DNA from: Liolophura sinensis
Lineage: Eukaryota; Mollusca; Polyplacophora; Chitonida; Chitonidae
NCBI RefSeq assembly: GCF_032854445.1
Contig: NC_088298.1
Coordinates: forward strand, 20,609,295-20,673,294
Direction: 5' to 3'
Length of the DNA stretch: 64,000 nt
A program made the translations under genes and the position numbers. Positions 26,995-37,327 of this stretch are shown here, one piece after another; position 1 is the first letter of the stretch, and the number at the start of each line of letters is the position of its first letter. The notes below the pieces were generated by a model. The model made no database searches and was not told the origin of the DNA. It saw only the letters and a list, made by a program, of their open reading frames with translations.

Positions 26995-29215
26995 TTCCTC
27001 TACCCACAATACAATGAAAGACGTACAGCATAGAAGGTAAGACCAGAGTAGCGAGGACAATGTGATAGACGTACAGCATAGAGAGTAAAACCAGAGCAGT
27101 GATGACAGTGTGATAGACGTACAGCATAGAGCGTAAGACCAGAGCAGTAACGACAGTGTGATAGACGTACAGCATAGAGAGTAAGACCAGAGCAGCGACG
27201 ACAGTGATAGCCGTACAGCACAGAGTGTAAGACCAGAGTAGCGACGACAGTGTGATAGCCGTATAGCACAGTGTAAGACCAGAGTAGTAACGATAGTGTG
27301 ATAGACATACAGCATAGAGAGTAAGACCAGAGTAGCGAGGACAGTGTGATAGACCTACAGCTTAGAGAGTAAGACCAGAGCAGCGACGACAGTGTGATAG
27401 ACGTACTGCTTAGAGAGTAAGACCAGAGTAGCGAGGACAGTGTGATAGACGTACAGCATAGAGCGTAAGACCAGAGCAGTAACGACAGTGATAGCCGTAC
27501 AGCACAGAGTGTAAGACCAGAGTAGCGAGGACAGTGTGATAGACGTACAGCATAGAGGGTAAGACCAGAGCAGTAACGACAGTGTGATAGACGTACAGCA
27601 TAGAGAGTAAGACCAGAGCAGCGACGACAGTGATAGCCGTACAGCACAGAGTGTAAGACCAGAGTAGCGACGACAGTGTGATAGCCGTATAGCACAGTGT
27701 AAGACCAGAGTAGTAACGATAGTGTGATAGACATACAGCATAGAGAGTAAGACCAGAGTAGCGAGGACAGTGTGATAGACCTACAGCTTAGAGAGTAAGA
27801 CCAGAGCAGCGACGACAGTGTGATAGACGTACTGCTTAGAGAGTAAGACCAGAGTAGCGAGGACAGTGTGATAGACGTACAGCTTTGAGAGTAAGACCAG
27901 AGTAGCAAGGACAGTGTGATAGACGTACAGCATAGAGCATAAGACTAGAGTAGCGACGATAGTGTGATAGACGTGCAGCACAAAGAGTAAGACCAGAACA
28001 GTGACGACAGTGTGATAGACATACAGCATAGAGAGTAAGACCAGAGTAGCGACAACAGTGTGATAGACGTACAGCATAGAGAGTAAGACCAGAGCAGCGA
28101 CGACAGTGTGATAGACGTACTGCTTAGAGAGTAAGACCAGAACAGTGACGACATTGTGATAGACGTACAGCACAGAGAGTAAAACCAGACCAACGACAGT
28201 GTGATAGACGTACAGCACGCAGCGTAAGACCAGAGCAGCTAGGACAGGGTGATAGACGTACAGCATAGAGCGTAAGACCAGAGTAGCAACGATAGTGTGA
28301 TAGACGTGCAGCACAAAGAGTAAGACCAGAACAGTGACGACAGTGTGATAGACATACAGCATAGAGAGTAAGATCAGAGTAGCGACAACAGTGTGATAGA
28401 CGTACAGCATAGAGAGTAAGACCAGAGCAGCGACGACAGTGATAGACGTATAGCACAGAGTGTAAGACCAGAGTAGCGACGAGTGTGATAGGCGTACTGC
28501 ACAGAGTGTAAGACCAGAGTAGCAACGACAGTGTGATAGATGTACAGCATAGAGAGTAAGACCAGAGCAGCGACGACATTGTGATAGATGTACAGCTTAG
28601 AGAGTAAGACCAGAGCAGCGACGACAGTGTGATAACCATACAGCACAGTGTAAGACCAGAGTAGCAACGATAGTGTGATAGACGTACAGCATAGAGAGTA
28701 AGACCAGAGTAACGATGACTGTGTGATAGACGTACAGCATAGAGAGTAAGACCAGAGCAGCAACGACATTGTGATAGATGTACAGCTTAGAGAGTAAGAC
28801 CAGAGCAGCGACGACAGTGTGATAACCATACAGCACAGTGTAAGACCAGAGTAGCAACGATAGTGTGATAGACGTACAGCATAGAGAGTAAGACCAGAGT
28901 AGCGATGACAGTGTGATAGACGTACAGCATAGAGAGTAAGACCAGAGTAACGACGACAGTGTGATAGACGTACAGCACAGAGTGTAAGACCAGAGTAGCA
29001 ACGACAGTGTGATAGACATACAGCATAGAGAGTAAAACCAGAGCAGCGACAACAGTATGATAGTTGTACAGCACCCAGCGTAAGACCAGAGTAGCGACGA
29101 CAGTGTGGTAGACGTACAGCATAGAGCGCAAGACCAGAGTAGCAACGACAGTCTGATAGACGTACAGCATAGACAGTAAGACCAGACCAGTGACGACAGT
29201 GTGATAGTTGGCAAA
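26995..29215. repeat. ~47-bp minisatellite with higher-order periodicity
   Basis: About 46 copies of a 46-48 bp unit (GTAAGACCAGAGTAGCGACG, acagtgtgatagacgtacag, catagaga). A variant GTATAGCACA recurs at 27261 and 27687, 426 bp (nine units) apart, so blocks of units have been duplicated together. All long antisense open frames here (up to 302 codons) reflect the repeat and are not genes. Confidence 0.96.
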
Positions 29216-29459
29216 TGGTCACACGCAATGGGTAAAATGTAGTCTCTTGTCATTTTATCACAGTTAGGGTTTTCTTTTAACTATTCATGTAAATGCTTAG
29301 ACTCTTCCCCTAGCACCATGATTTATACAGAATTAAATATTAAAAAACACACTGTTGTTAATCGGAATTTGTTAGACGTCACTGGCCTAGAATGACTTAA
29401 AGTGATATGTAGTTTTCATATTTAGTGTACAGTGACTTCAAAACAGTGCAAAGGGACCA
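29216..29459. repeat. dispersed element flanking the 47-bp array
   Basis: GACGACAGTGTGATAGTTG, then decayed TTAATCGGAATTTGTTAGACGTCACTGG, matches 38876-39095 (GACGACAGTGTGATAGTTG ... GATTTAGTAGACGTCACTGG). The array at 26995-29215 is an expansion of the left part of this element. Confidence 0.6.
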
Positions 29460-29651
29460 GGGGCAGATTCCACAAAGCCTTTTCTGACTTGGGTCAAAAT
29501 TTAAAACCTCCTCATAACGCTTAGTGTTCGGTACTGGGAAATGATATTTATACACATTTGTCCTCCAATCACCTTTATCGGTTGGTCAAAATCATAAATC
29601 ACATTTCAAAATTTTGACTTCAGTCAGTAATGGCTTTGGGAATTCGGCCCC
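29460..29651. mobile_element. MITE with ~30-bp terminal inverted repeats
   Basis: The left end GGGGCAGATTCCACAAAGCC and the right end, reverse-complemented, GGGGCCGAATTCCCAAAGCC agree over about 30 bp. It is 192 bp and non-coding. The paralogous locus at 38876-39095 lacks it, and in both loci the sequence resumes with GATGCTTAGTCCACC. Confidence 0.75.
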
Positions 29652-29799
29652 GGGCCTTGGTGATGCTTAGTCCACCAGCAAATTCCTATAGTTTATGCAG
29701 ACCGCCATAGCGTAAATAAAACATTCTTACATGGCTATAGCGCTACGCAATAATCAAATAAATATATGAAGGCAATAAGCGTTCGTCTTAAGATAGACG

Positions 29800-29903
29800 T
29801 TCACCAATGTGGTTGCTGTGAGTTCAGGTCCAGCACATGCTGGCTTCGTCTCCGGCCGTATGTGGGAAGGTCTATCAGTAATCTGCGGATGGTTGTGGGT
29901 TAC
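29800..29903 (+). mobile_element. SINE family 1, 3'-truncated copy
   Basis: TTCACCAATGTGGTTGCTGTGAG, TTCAGGTCCAGCACATGCTG, CTCCGGCCGTATGTGGGAAG and TCTGCGGATGGTTGTGGGTT, then the similarity stops. Confidence 0.8.
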
Positions 29904-30715
29904 TGAAGATTAACGGATAAATCTTCGTTATAATTTCACTTGTCACTGGATCCGATCTAAAATGATATTCAGACCGTGTTTTTCTCGTGGACTTCTAATC
30001 GACAATAGTGCCAATTTATTTAGATTCCATAAAGGTTTGGCATTTGATGTCGCCTTACATGCATCATTACTGTACATATCTGACGGAAACAAACTACCTG
30101 GAAATCGAGATTATTTCTGATGCAAATACATGTCCTAAGAACTGCCCTTCGAAACCAGACAACACACAAAATAAAGCACTTGCGGTCGAACAATAGTGTC
30201 ATTATGTAAGTAGGTTAGCGCCATTCGCTTGAGGTGATCGATCTCGGTTTATACGCCTGGTAAGCGGTAACATAAAAGACCCTCTTGGGTTCAATCTCGG
30301 CCTTAGACATGGAGTTTGTAAATTTCCCTGCTCTTAACACTGTCAGTGAGGCTTTTTTTCCCCACCAATATGGCGTGCATATCTCTACACAGTTAAAAAT
30401 GTTTTATTATAAATTATCTTGAACTTTCTTAATTTCTCAATTCCAAAAACATTTTTTTCTGGCTAACAGAATTTTTCTGTTTCTGCATTTTGTACGCACG
30501 GAAGTCGGATAAGTGTTTGAAGTTTATTTTGTACATACAGAGCCATAATACAGATGTCGCTAAAATACCGTGTAGTGAAAACTTCTAAATTTTAAGAACT
30601 ATAAAATTTTAACTTGTAAGAAATTTATCCACACGTGAAGAAAAATGTTTTTCAGAATTTGTGAAAATTATTTATGTTCACAGGAGAAATTGTTTTCTTC
30701 ACGATAATAAATGAT
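29904..30715. other. intergenic, weak open frames only
   Basis: Short open frames at 29959-30117 and 30008-30196 lack splice signals and recognisable domains. 30235-30385 has a tRNA-B-box-like GGGTTCAATCTCGG. Otherwise AT-rich and unremarkable. Confidence 0.35.
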
Positions 30716-30717
30716 TA

Positions 30718-31690
30718 CCGTAGTTGATTAGTCAGTTGATCCGTCGGTTAATTGGTTGGTTGATTGGTTGGTTAGTTTGTTGTTTGGTTAGTTGAATGGT
30801 TAGCATGTTGATTGGTGAGTGGCTGGTTGATTTATTGGTTAGCCTTTTAATTTGTTAGCTGGCTGATTGGTTAGCTGGTTGATTGGTTAAGCTGGCTTAC
30901 TAGTTACCTGGTAGACCGGGTTGGTTGATTGGTGGATCAATTGTTTGACTGGTTGATTGGTTAGTTGGTGGGTTGGCTGACTGGCTGATTGATTGGTTAG
31001 CTTGTGGATTGGCTAGCTGGTGGATTGGCCAGCTGGTTGACTGGATAGTCCGTTGATTGGTTAGCTGGTGGATTGACTAGCTGGTTGATTGGTTAGGTTG
31101 TTGATTGGTTAAGCTGGCTTGTTAGCTGGTACATTGGTTGGTTCATTGGTCGGTCAATTGTTTGGCTGGTTGATTGGTTAGCTGTTGGATTGGCTAGCTG
31201 GTGGATTGGTTAGCTGGTGATTTGGTTAGCTGGTGGATTGGCTAGTTGGGTGATTGTTAGCTGGTGCATTGGTTAGCTGGTTGATTGGTTAACTGGTTGG
31301 TTGGTTGGTTAGCTGGTGGATTGGTTAGCTGGTGGATAGGTTAACTGGTTGATGGGTTAGCTGGTTGATTGGTTACTTGGTGGATTGGCTAGCTGGTTAG
31401 CTGGTGGATTGGTTACCTGGTGGATTGGCCAACTGGTTGATTGACTGGCTGGTTGATTGGTTAGTAGGTTGATTGGTTAGCCGGTTGATTGGCTAGCTGG
31501 TGGATTGGCTAACTGGTGGTTTGGCTAGCTGGTGGAGTGGTTAGGGTGGCTGGTTAGCTGGTAGGTTGATTGGTTTGTTGGCTGATTTGTCGGTCGATTG
31601 TTTGGTTACTTGATTGGTTATGTGGTGAATTGGCTAGCTGGTTGATTGGTTAGCTGGTGGATTGGCTGGCTGGTGGACTGGTTGATTGAT
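30718..31690. repeat. GT-rich tandem repeat
   Basis: Nearly 1 kb built from GGTTGATTGGTTAGCTGG and TGGATTGGCTAGCTGG. The + strand is very poor in C, and the period is irregular (multiples of about 4, 8 and 16). Confidence 0.92.
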
Positions 31691-31749
31691 TCATGAATGT
31701 TCCAAAGATAAACTTTGCGATTGAGGAATTTAAATAGGTCTGTACATTG

Positions 31750-31842
31750 TACATTACTCTAAATCTTCAACCTTTTGAACCACCAAAGCTCCTTTTTTCA
31801 GTGGATTGGTTTCAGAAGCGTTTGAAAAGGTTGAAGGATTAG
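31750..31842. mobile_element. short MITE (CTTCAACC family)
   Basis: The left end CTAAATCTTCAACCTTTTGAA and the right end, reverse-complemented, CCTAATCCTTCAACCTTTTC form terminal inverted repeats of about 24 bp around a 45-bp core. Confidence 0.65.
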
Positions 31843-31857
31843 GGTTTGCATGTTCAC

Positions 31858-31859
31858 CA

Positions 31860-31890
<31 letters not shown>

Positions 31891-31898
31891 CATACATT
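31858..31898. repeat. (CATA)n microsatellite
   Basis: About ten copies of ACAT/CATA. Confidence 0.95.
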
Positions 31899-31899
31899 T

Positions 31900-32700
31900 A
31901 TTATGACTTTTTCCTTCCAATAATTGAGAAATCACTCGCAAAAACACATAATGATCGTACAATCCCATCGTTATGTCTGTAACTGCTGTATTAAAGGCAT
32001 GAGTTTAAATGAAATGACCCATATTTGGCTAAGTTCAACCCACATGTAGGTAAATTACATTTTAATTAATACATCAATGTACTTTACGTAGATTTTGCTG
32101 AGTTAACTTCCGGGTACAGGCTGCGAAAATCTACTCGTATATGAAAAACTTCCTGCTTCCGTTAAGAGTAATCATCAAAGTTTTACACAGGGTGACAAGT
32201 CTGGTTGGTTTGTAGAATCGAGAGATATCGGGAAAAGGTGGGCATGAAATCCTGTATAGCTTGCAGAGAGGAGAGAGGAGAGCAGTGGTAGTTTGACGTT
32301 GGCAGTTGTATAAATGCTTTTGAACCTACCTGTGGAATGGCGAAAAGTTTAGTAACAGGTCAGTTTTTCTATTACCTTCCCTTTCTATTACCAAATCTCT
32401 GTCTTGATAAAAACTACATGTCCAAGTTCAAACCCTGGTGATGTCTTTTTTGCGCAAGGAACCAAATTAGATCAAACAGTGAAAGAAAATCTGTTAGCGG
32501 ATGTGACAATTCCATTACATGCTGTGCTTGGGAAATGATTTCCATGTAACCTGAAACAGAGCAATTTATTAGCGATTACTGAGAAAAATTGAGACATATC
32601 GAACCTTAACCATAACTTCAAAGTCATTGTGTTTTCCGCTAAATGCAGCCAAAAAAAAAGCCATTTGTGGAGTCCTTGATACGTGACCCGGATCGCTGTT
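31900..32700. other. intergenic, possible upstream region of the receptor gene
   Basis: No recognised repeat. ATGGCGAAAAGTTTAGTAAC at 32337, followed by a GTCAGT donor-like site, could be a short first exon, but nothing else supports it. Confidence 0.2.
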
Positions 32701-32859
32701 GAATGGTAAACAGATGTGTTCAAGGAACTCAATATATTTCCTTATTCCTTTGGAGTCTTCAACAAAACTTTGAAACGCCAATAGACGAACATTTATCAAA
32801 ACTAGAATATAGATGGTATACCAGCAGAAGGTCCGATATGAAACGCAAACAGCGTCATT

Positions 32860-32932
32860 TTAGTGACGTCGAACAGCGTGACGTCACGATGGGAATTACA
32901 CATACGTCAGAGATGAAATCGCACGTCACAAA
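32860..32932. promoter_or_regulatory. cluster of CRE-like sites
   Basis: A palindromic CRE, TGACGTCA, at 32879-32886; TGACGTCG at 32864-32871; then ACGTCA and CGTCA half-sites within 50 bases, in a CpG-rich block (32800-33260) unlike its AT-rich surroundings. This may be a promoter or enhancer of a CREB/ATF-type factor. No transcription start is proven. Confidence 0.3.
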
Positions 32933-33139
32933 CAAAAGATTTATGACACCAAATGCCCGATTTACTTCTACAACACATGTGGCGAGATGAAAACGCACCG
33001 GGATACCATTTTGATCGATGGAGCGATAACTCTTGCCGGGACACAGATTATAGGCCTACAGCTCTTATTGTCTGATACGGTTGATCGTTTTCCACAGGGG
33101 CGTCGCCATACCTATCGCAGCGCACGCGACGCTCTTACA

Positions 33140-33480
33140 TCGCTAACACCAGCTCCTTGCAGCGAGTGTTTCGATCCCAACGCTCGCTTTACATCCCTGC
33201 CCCTAATAGAGAAGCTTGACATTTTCAGTCAATGCGATCTACGTCCTCGTGTTTAAGCTTAGCTTAACCACTGGTGTGCACGCGTGGAAAAATTTAATTA
33301 GCCGTCATCTAAAAAAAAAAAAGAAATTAAAAAATTTGTTTCAGGTGTTGGCTAGAATCATGTAAGCACTATGATTCTAGCCAACAGTGGTGGGATTAAG
33401 ACTACGTGCGTCACACTGGCTCCAAAGGCCAAGCTTGTCTAGTGCTGGGAACAATGTAAATCGAGTGTATAGAGCGGCAG
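33140..33480. repeat. inverted pair of an unidentified dispersed sequence
   Basis: 33170-33250 (CGCTCGCTTTACATCCCT, AGAGAAGCTTGACATT) and the reverse complement of 33405-33475 (CACTCGATTTACATTGTTCC, AGACAAGCTTGGCCTT) are related. Their translations share ARFTS/TRFTL and SQCD. Probably a decayed repeat pair. Confidence 0.45.
33346..33386. other. perfect 16-bp stem hairpin
   Basis: TGTTGGCTAGAATCAT at 33346-33361 pairs perfectly with ATGATTCTAGCCAACA at 33371-33386 around a 9-base loop. No T-run follows in either direction that would mark a known RNA gene. Confidence 0.85.
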
Positions 33481-33574
33481 ATTCCCAGTAAAGAATATGG
33501 ACCGTCACTACATCGTGGGAAAAGTTTGTCACTAACTTTTCCATATACCATTTTGTTTCTAATACTGGTGACAC

Positions 33575-33655
33575 CTATGGCCACTGCCGTATAAGAGTTA
33601 AACATTCTTGTTGAGTACAGCCTTAAACACCACTCAATCAACCACTCAATCAATT
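33575..33655 (+). mobile_element. SINE family 1, 3' fragment
   Basis: GGCCACTGCCGTATAAGAGT, ATTCTTGTTGAGTACAGCCT and ACACCACTCAATCAACC, diverged. Confidence 0.55.
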
Positions 33656-33831
33656 TTACATATGAAGAGAAACATGAGAAAGTCAATTGCAACAATTGTT
33701 TTTGCCCATACTCATTTCCTCGTTATTTATCACATTCTGACGTTGTCACAACATAATTAAAATTAAATGTACATGCACTATCCACGTATCAGTCGCATGT
33801 CCACTGGATCAATATCATTTAATTACTTGAC

Positions 33832-34145
33832 GAGTGAGTGAGTGCATGCTTGGGGTTTAATGTCGTACTTAACAGTTTTCAGTCATATGACGACGAAGGA
33901 ATTCGTAGAGCGCATGTAGTGTGCCTCCTTGTTGCAGGACGGATTTCCTCTGCTCTTTTATGTAGTGCTGCTTCACTGAGACGCCTTACCGAAGGCAAGT
34001 AAGCCGCCCCGCCCGAGCCATTATACTGACACGGGTCAACCAGTCGTTAAAACTTCCTCTTTTAAGATCTTAGGTGTGACTCGACCCAGGATTGACCCTG
34101 GATCTATCGCTCCCGAAGTGGACGCTCTATCAGATTAGTTGACGA
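33832..34145 (-). mobile_element. SINE family 2 copy, reverse orientation
   Basis: Starts AGTGAGTGAGTGCATGCTTG, then GTTTTCAGTCATATGACGAC and CCTCCTTGTTGCAGGA, and ends in a reversed tRNA-like head (GACCCAGGATTGACCCTGG, GGACGCTCTATCAGATTAG). Confidence 0.75.
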
Positions 34146-34349
34146 ATAAACATTTTAAAATAGTTGTGAGAAATATTCGCGATTTTCTCAGAGATAAGGG
34201 TGAATCTAAATTTACATTAACCCTAGTGTAGTGCCCGTTTTTGACGCCACCAATGTTTTACCTTACATACCTAATTTTTGGTCACTCGAAACTGCCCTTT
34301 TTTCCCCTCAGATATATACCAGTGGCAAGTGTGAAGTCGATCGGAGGAT

Positions 34350-34410
34350 TTCTTTATTTATTTATTTATTTATTTGATTGATGTATTGTTAAATGTTTCA
34401 AACTTTACAC
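34350..34410 (-). mobile_element. SINE family 1 tail fragment
   Basis: TTTATTTATTTATTTGATTG followed by decayed body; short. Confidence 0.4.
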
Positions 34411-34619
34411 CACCCCGGTGTCAGTGGAGCTGACTGGATTTTATAACCTTGATCCTTTGTTCCCTATTAACGTTTTAGGGCAATATACTGACTTACTTAT
34501 TTAATAGGCATTTATACGCTAACTGAACTCCAAGCTATTTCTCTTATACAACTGAGATTTTTAGGCCTGCGAAAACCCCCGTTCTTCGACACGTATCTTG
34601 GCACAGTTCTTCAAAAGCG

Positions 34620-34745
34620 TATTAGAAATTAAGCCGAGTATTAACTTAAGCCTGGATTAAATTCACCTCAGTTTTGCACCTGGCCAAAACTGGTATTGAT
34701 TAACGCCTGGTGTAACTTTTAATACACTTCTAAACAACCGGCCCC
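34620..34745. mobile_element. GGGCCC MITE fragment
   Basis: The interior has ATTAACTTAAGCCTGGATTA, AACTGGTATTGATTAA and the end TAAACAACCGGCCCC, close to the right end of the element at 14464-14693. Confidence 0.5.
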
Positions 34746-35509
34746 TGACATCCCCCGTGTTGTAATCGACAACATGTAGGCCTACATGGAACATATTTTA
34801 TGGGGAAGTCACAAAACTCCTTTTTGCCTGTATATTCGTCAAGACGATGCAAAGCTGTGAACTCATTGCTGTCCTTTATTTCGTCACAATTACCGGTGAA
34901 CGTGTACTCATAAAACATATGTGAAGTACACACGCGCTGCAACGTCACATAAGAAAACGATGCGTTCTACTGTCGTTTGGAATTTCTTTCTGGCTCGTCC
35001 CAGAGTTTCGCATTTGTTCAGTATTTTTGTCTGATTTACACGTTTTGTATAGGGTTTTAAAAAAATGGTTTCCCTGTTTGTATATATGTATATGCTCATT
35101 GGGTTTAATGCTGACAGGCACAATGCATTAGTAGGCTATGTAGATGGAACGATCTAGAGGTACTCAGTTCCAAATTGTTTTAATTTACAAAACAAATATT
35201 TTACTTCCATATTTGTGTTATTATTTATTTATTTATCAAATTTCCTGTTTTTTTTTTTTGTTTTTTGTTCTAATCTAATCATAGGCTGACACCAATCAAC
35301 ATGTTCAAATAGGCCCAATGCTGAATGTTTAATTTTTTTTCAACAGTTCGTGTACAACTAAATAAGCATGGATACTGATTTCAATTATGCGCATAGAATG
35401 TTCTTTGCGTCCTCTCGGCATCATTGCACTATGTTCACTGCCTCTCTTTGCACAAACCGTCCGAATTTCTTACTTTATATACTTTTTTAGTTCTTCGGTT
35501 CCCCCGCTG

Positions 35510-35612
35510 CTCTGTCCGGTTTCACACCGCCATAATGCTGGCCGCCGTCCTATAGGAGAAATATTCTTGAGTTCGGCGTAAATCACTCATCAAATAAACA
35601 AATAAATAAATA
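35510..35612 (+). mobile_element. SINE family 1, 3' fragment
   Basis: CACACCGCCATAATGCTGGC, GAAATATTCTTGAGTTCGGC and ATCAAATAAACAAATAAATA. Confidence 0.85.
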
Positions 35613-35878
35613 GTACTTCGGTGCTTTTTTGAAAGTTGTTTTGGAAGTTAGCCATGCGATCATTGACTCAAAATATCCGCGCCGTGATTGATTATATAGT
35701 TACAACTGATTATGTGTCTCACGCCTTGATTGCATGATTCGATCATACATTTATCATTAATTGTTTTGTTTTTAAACTGAATTGTAAGTATGCGACGGAT
35801 GTTGTTTTCGTATGATAAGGTATGGAACTTCGATGTATTCATGGGTACTTACCTCACTGCTCATTGGTTCTCTTTCAG

Positions 35879-35954
35879 CTCTCCCGGCATCCTCATTGGT
35901 TGGAGCGTGTGCAGTTCTGATCAGTATAGCTTTCCTTTTTTGTTGCGCGAAAAG
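35879..35954 (+). CDS. transmembrane exon of an unidentified receptor
   Basis: A 76-nt exon between acceptor ggttctctttcag (ending 35878) and donor AAAAG/GTAACT (35955). In the frame set by the next exon it reads LPASSLVGACAVLISIAFLF followed by CCAKR, a hydrophobic helix of about 18-20 residues with a basic stop-transfer end. It starts with two bases of a split codon and ends with AG, which the first G of the 37328 exon completes to Arg. The exact phase fit and a helix directly before a hydrophilic tail are the evidence. A different open frame across the same bases is not hydrophobic. I did not find the ectodomain exons upstream. Confidence 0.75.
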
Positions 35955-36084
35955 GTAACTCCATTATATGTTTTAGTTCTTCAACTGCGAAACATTAAAC
36001 CACAAGTACGTAGTTTGCTTCTACTTTATGGAATCAAACATTATACTATGACAATGACGAATATTTTATTAAAGATTCGCCCAA

Positions 36085-36275
36085 GTCGAGCTCATACTGT
36101 ATTCCTCTCAGGCCGTACATTGGAAGGTCTTCCAGCAACCTGCGGATGCTCTTGAGTGCTCGATTTCTTCCCATCATTATGCTGCCCGCCGTCGTATAAG
36201 TGAAATGTTCTTGAGTATGGCTCAAAACATCAATCATATAAATAAATAAATAAATAGATAAATAAATAAATTTAT
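36085..36275 (+). mobile_element. SINE family 1 copy in the receptor intron
   Basis: AAGTCGAGCTCATACTGTAT, CAGGCCGTACATTGGAAGGT, AGCAACCTGCGGATGCTCTT, TTATGCTGCCCGCCGTCG and CATCAATCATATAAATAAAT. Confidence 0.85.
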
Positions 36276-36439
36276 TGGTATTACGGCGATCAAGTTCATT
36301 AGAGGAAATTGAGTTGGGTCTGTACGACGCCATCACACGTCATGAGGGATGTAACTGACGTGAGGTTGCTTACCAACCAACAGGAGCTCGCTTAAAACAC
36401 AGCCCTCACTGATCAGTTGCAAGTGCGGACTGGCTGACT

Positions 36440-36640
36440 CAGGTGTGCCTAAAGCTCTGTCTCGCTGCAATTATCAGGCCCTTGACCAACGAGGTCGCGA
36501 GTTCAAATCCAGCTCTGTTTCAGCTCCCGATAAGTCAGGGAGTTTGTCAGATACCTGACGATGGGCGGTGATTTACTCAGGAGACTCCAGTTTCCTACAC
36601 CCATAAACCTGACAAGCGCCATACAGGTAAAAAAATAACT
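36440..36640 (+). mobile_element. SINE family 3 (tRNA-headed), copy A
   Basis: CGAGTTCAAATCCAGCTCTG (B box), CAGGGAGTTTGTCAGATACC, TGACGATGGGCGGTGATTTA and CACCCATAAACCTGACAAGC. Its middle matches 40965-41125. Confidence 0.6.
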
Positions 36641-37327
36641 CTGCACAGTCGTTTCTTGTTCATTTCTTCCATTTTGAATGTTTTATCCTTTAAGATAGTG
36701 ACGTGAGAAGCAGTACGGCCTTCATAAAAAAGAAAAATTAAAAAATAAATAAAAATAAATAAAATAATCAAAAGTAAAGTCGAACCCCTTTAATTACGAC
36801 CAACAAAATGAAGGCTCACGCACACATATGTCCACAGCAAACTGTTAAGCACATAAAACTACAATGGATCTGTGTGAAGAATAAAAACCCTGTAAAACGC
36901 TTTCAGGACATCTCCGTCCGTCTTGCATCCCAATTAGCTTCCGGGGTCTAGTTGGCCCCTGGACCCTCGCCTTTGTGTCGGGATACATGTAGACTTGTAG
37001 TCGCTTGACCGATGACCCGTACCACTTTCATACTGCTTACAACGCGCCTGTGAGAAAATGTTCTGTAATCATTAGAACAAGTGTGAGGTCCATCTCCTTT
37101 ATACAGCTAAGCTTGCTTTTCACAAAAGGACATATATTCATTTCCCGTTTGGATTAATAATATCGTGAATGATGATTACACGTATAGGGTTTTTCACAGA
37201 TGCTAGAGCACAAAAAATAGTGGCAGTGAAAACCATCATGAGTTTTGAACCAGTAACCTCAGAGTCTCTTCAGCCTGAATCACAAACAATACTGTTACTT
37301 TTACTCCTGATTTTTTTTCTCCTGTAG

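Noticed and set aside
27000-29253. Antisense open frames of up to 302 codons (Leu/Ser/Tyr-rich)
   Set aside because: They follow the 47-bp repeat, exist in several frames at once and have no promoter, splice or domain support.
32703-33256. Two adjacent open frames of 95 and 89 codons
   Set aside because: Both contain a piece of a dispersed, inverted repeat (ARFTS segment). No start context or splice support.
35387-35470. Signal-peptide-like start (MRIECSLRPLGIIALC) upstream of the transmembrane exon
   Set aside because: No usable donor before the SINE at 35510 and no phase-compatible link to 35879. Probably chance.
35790-36155. 121-codon open frame across the transmembrane exon
   Set aside because: It is in another frame, runs through the GTAACT donor into a SINE, and is not phase-compatible with the tail exon.
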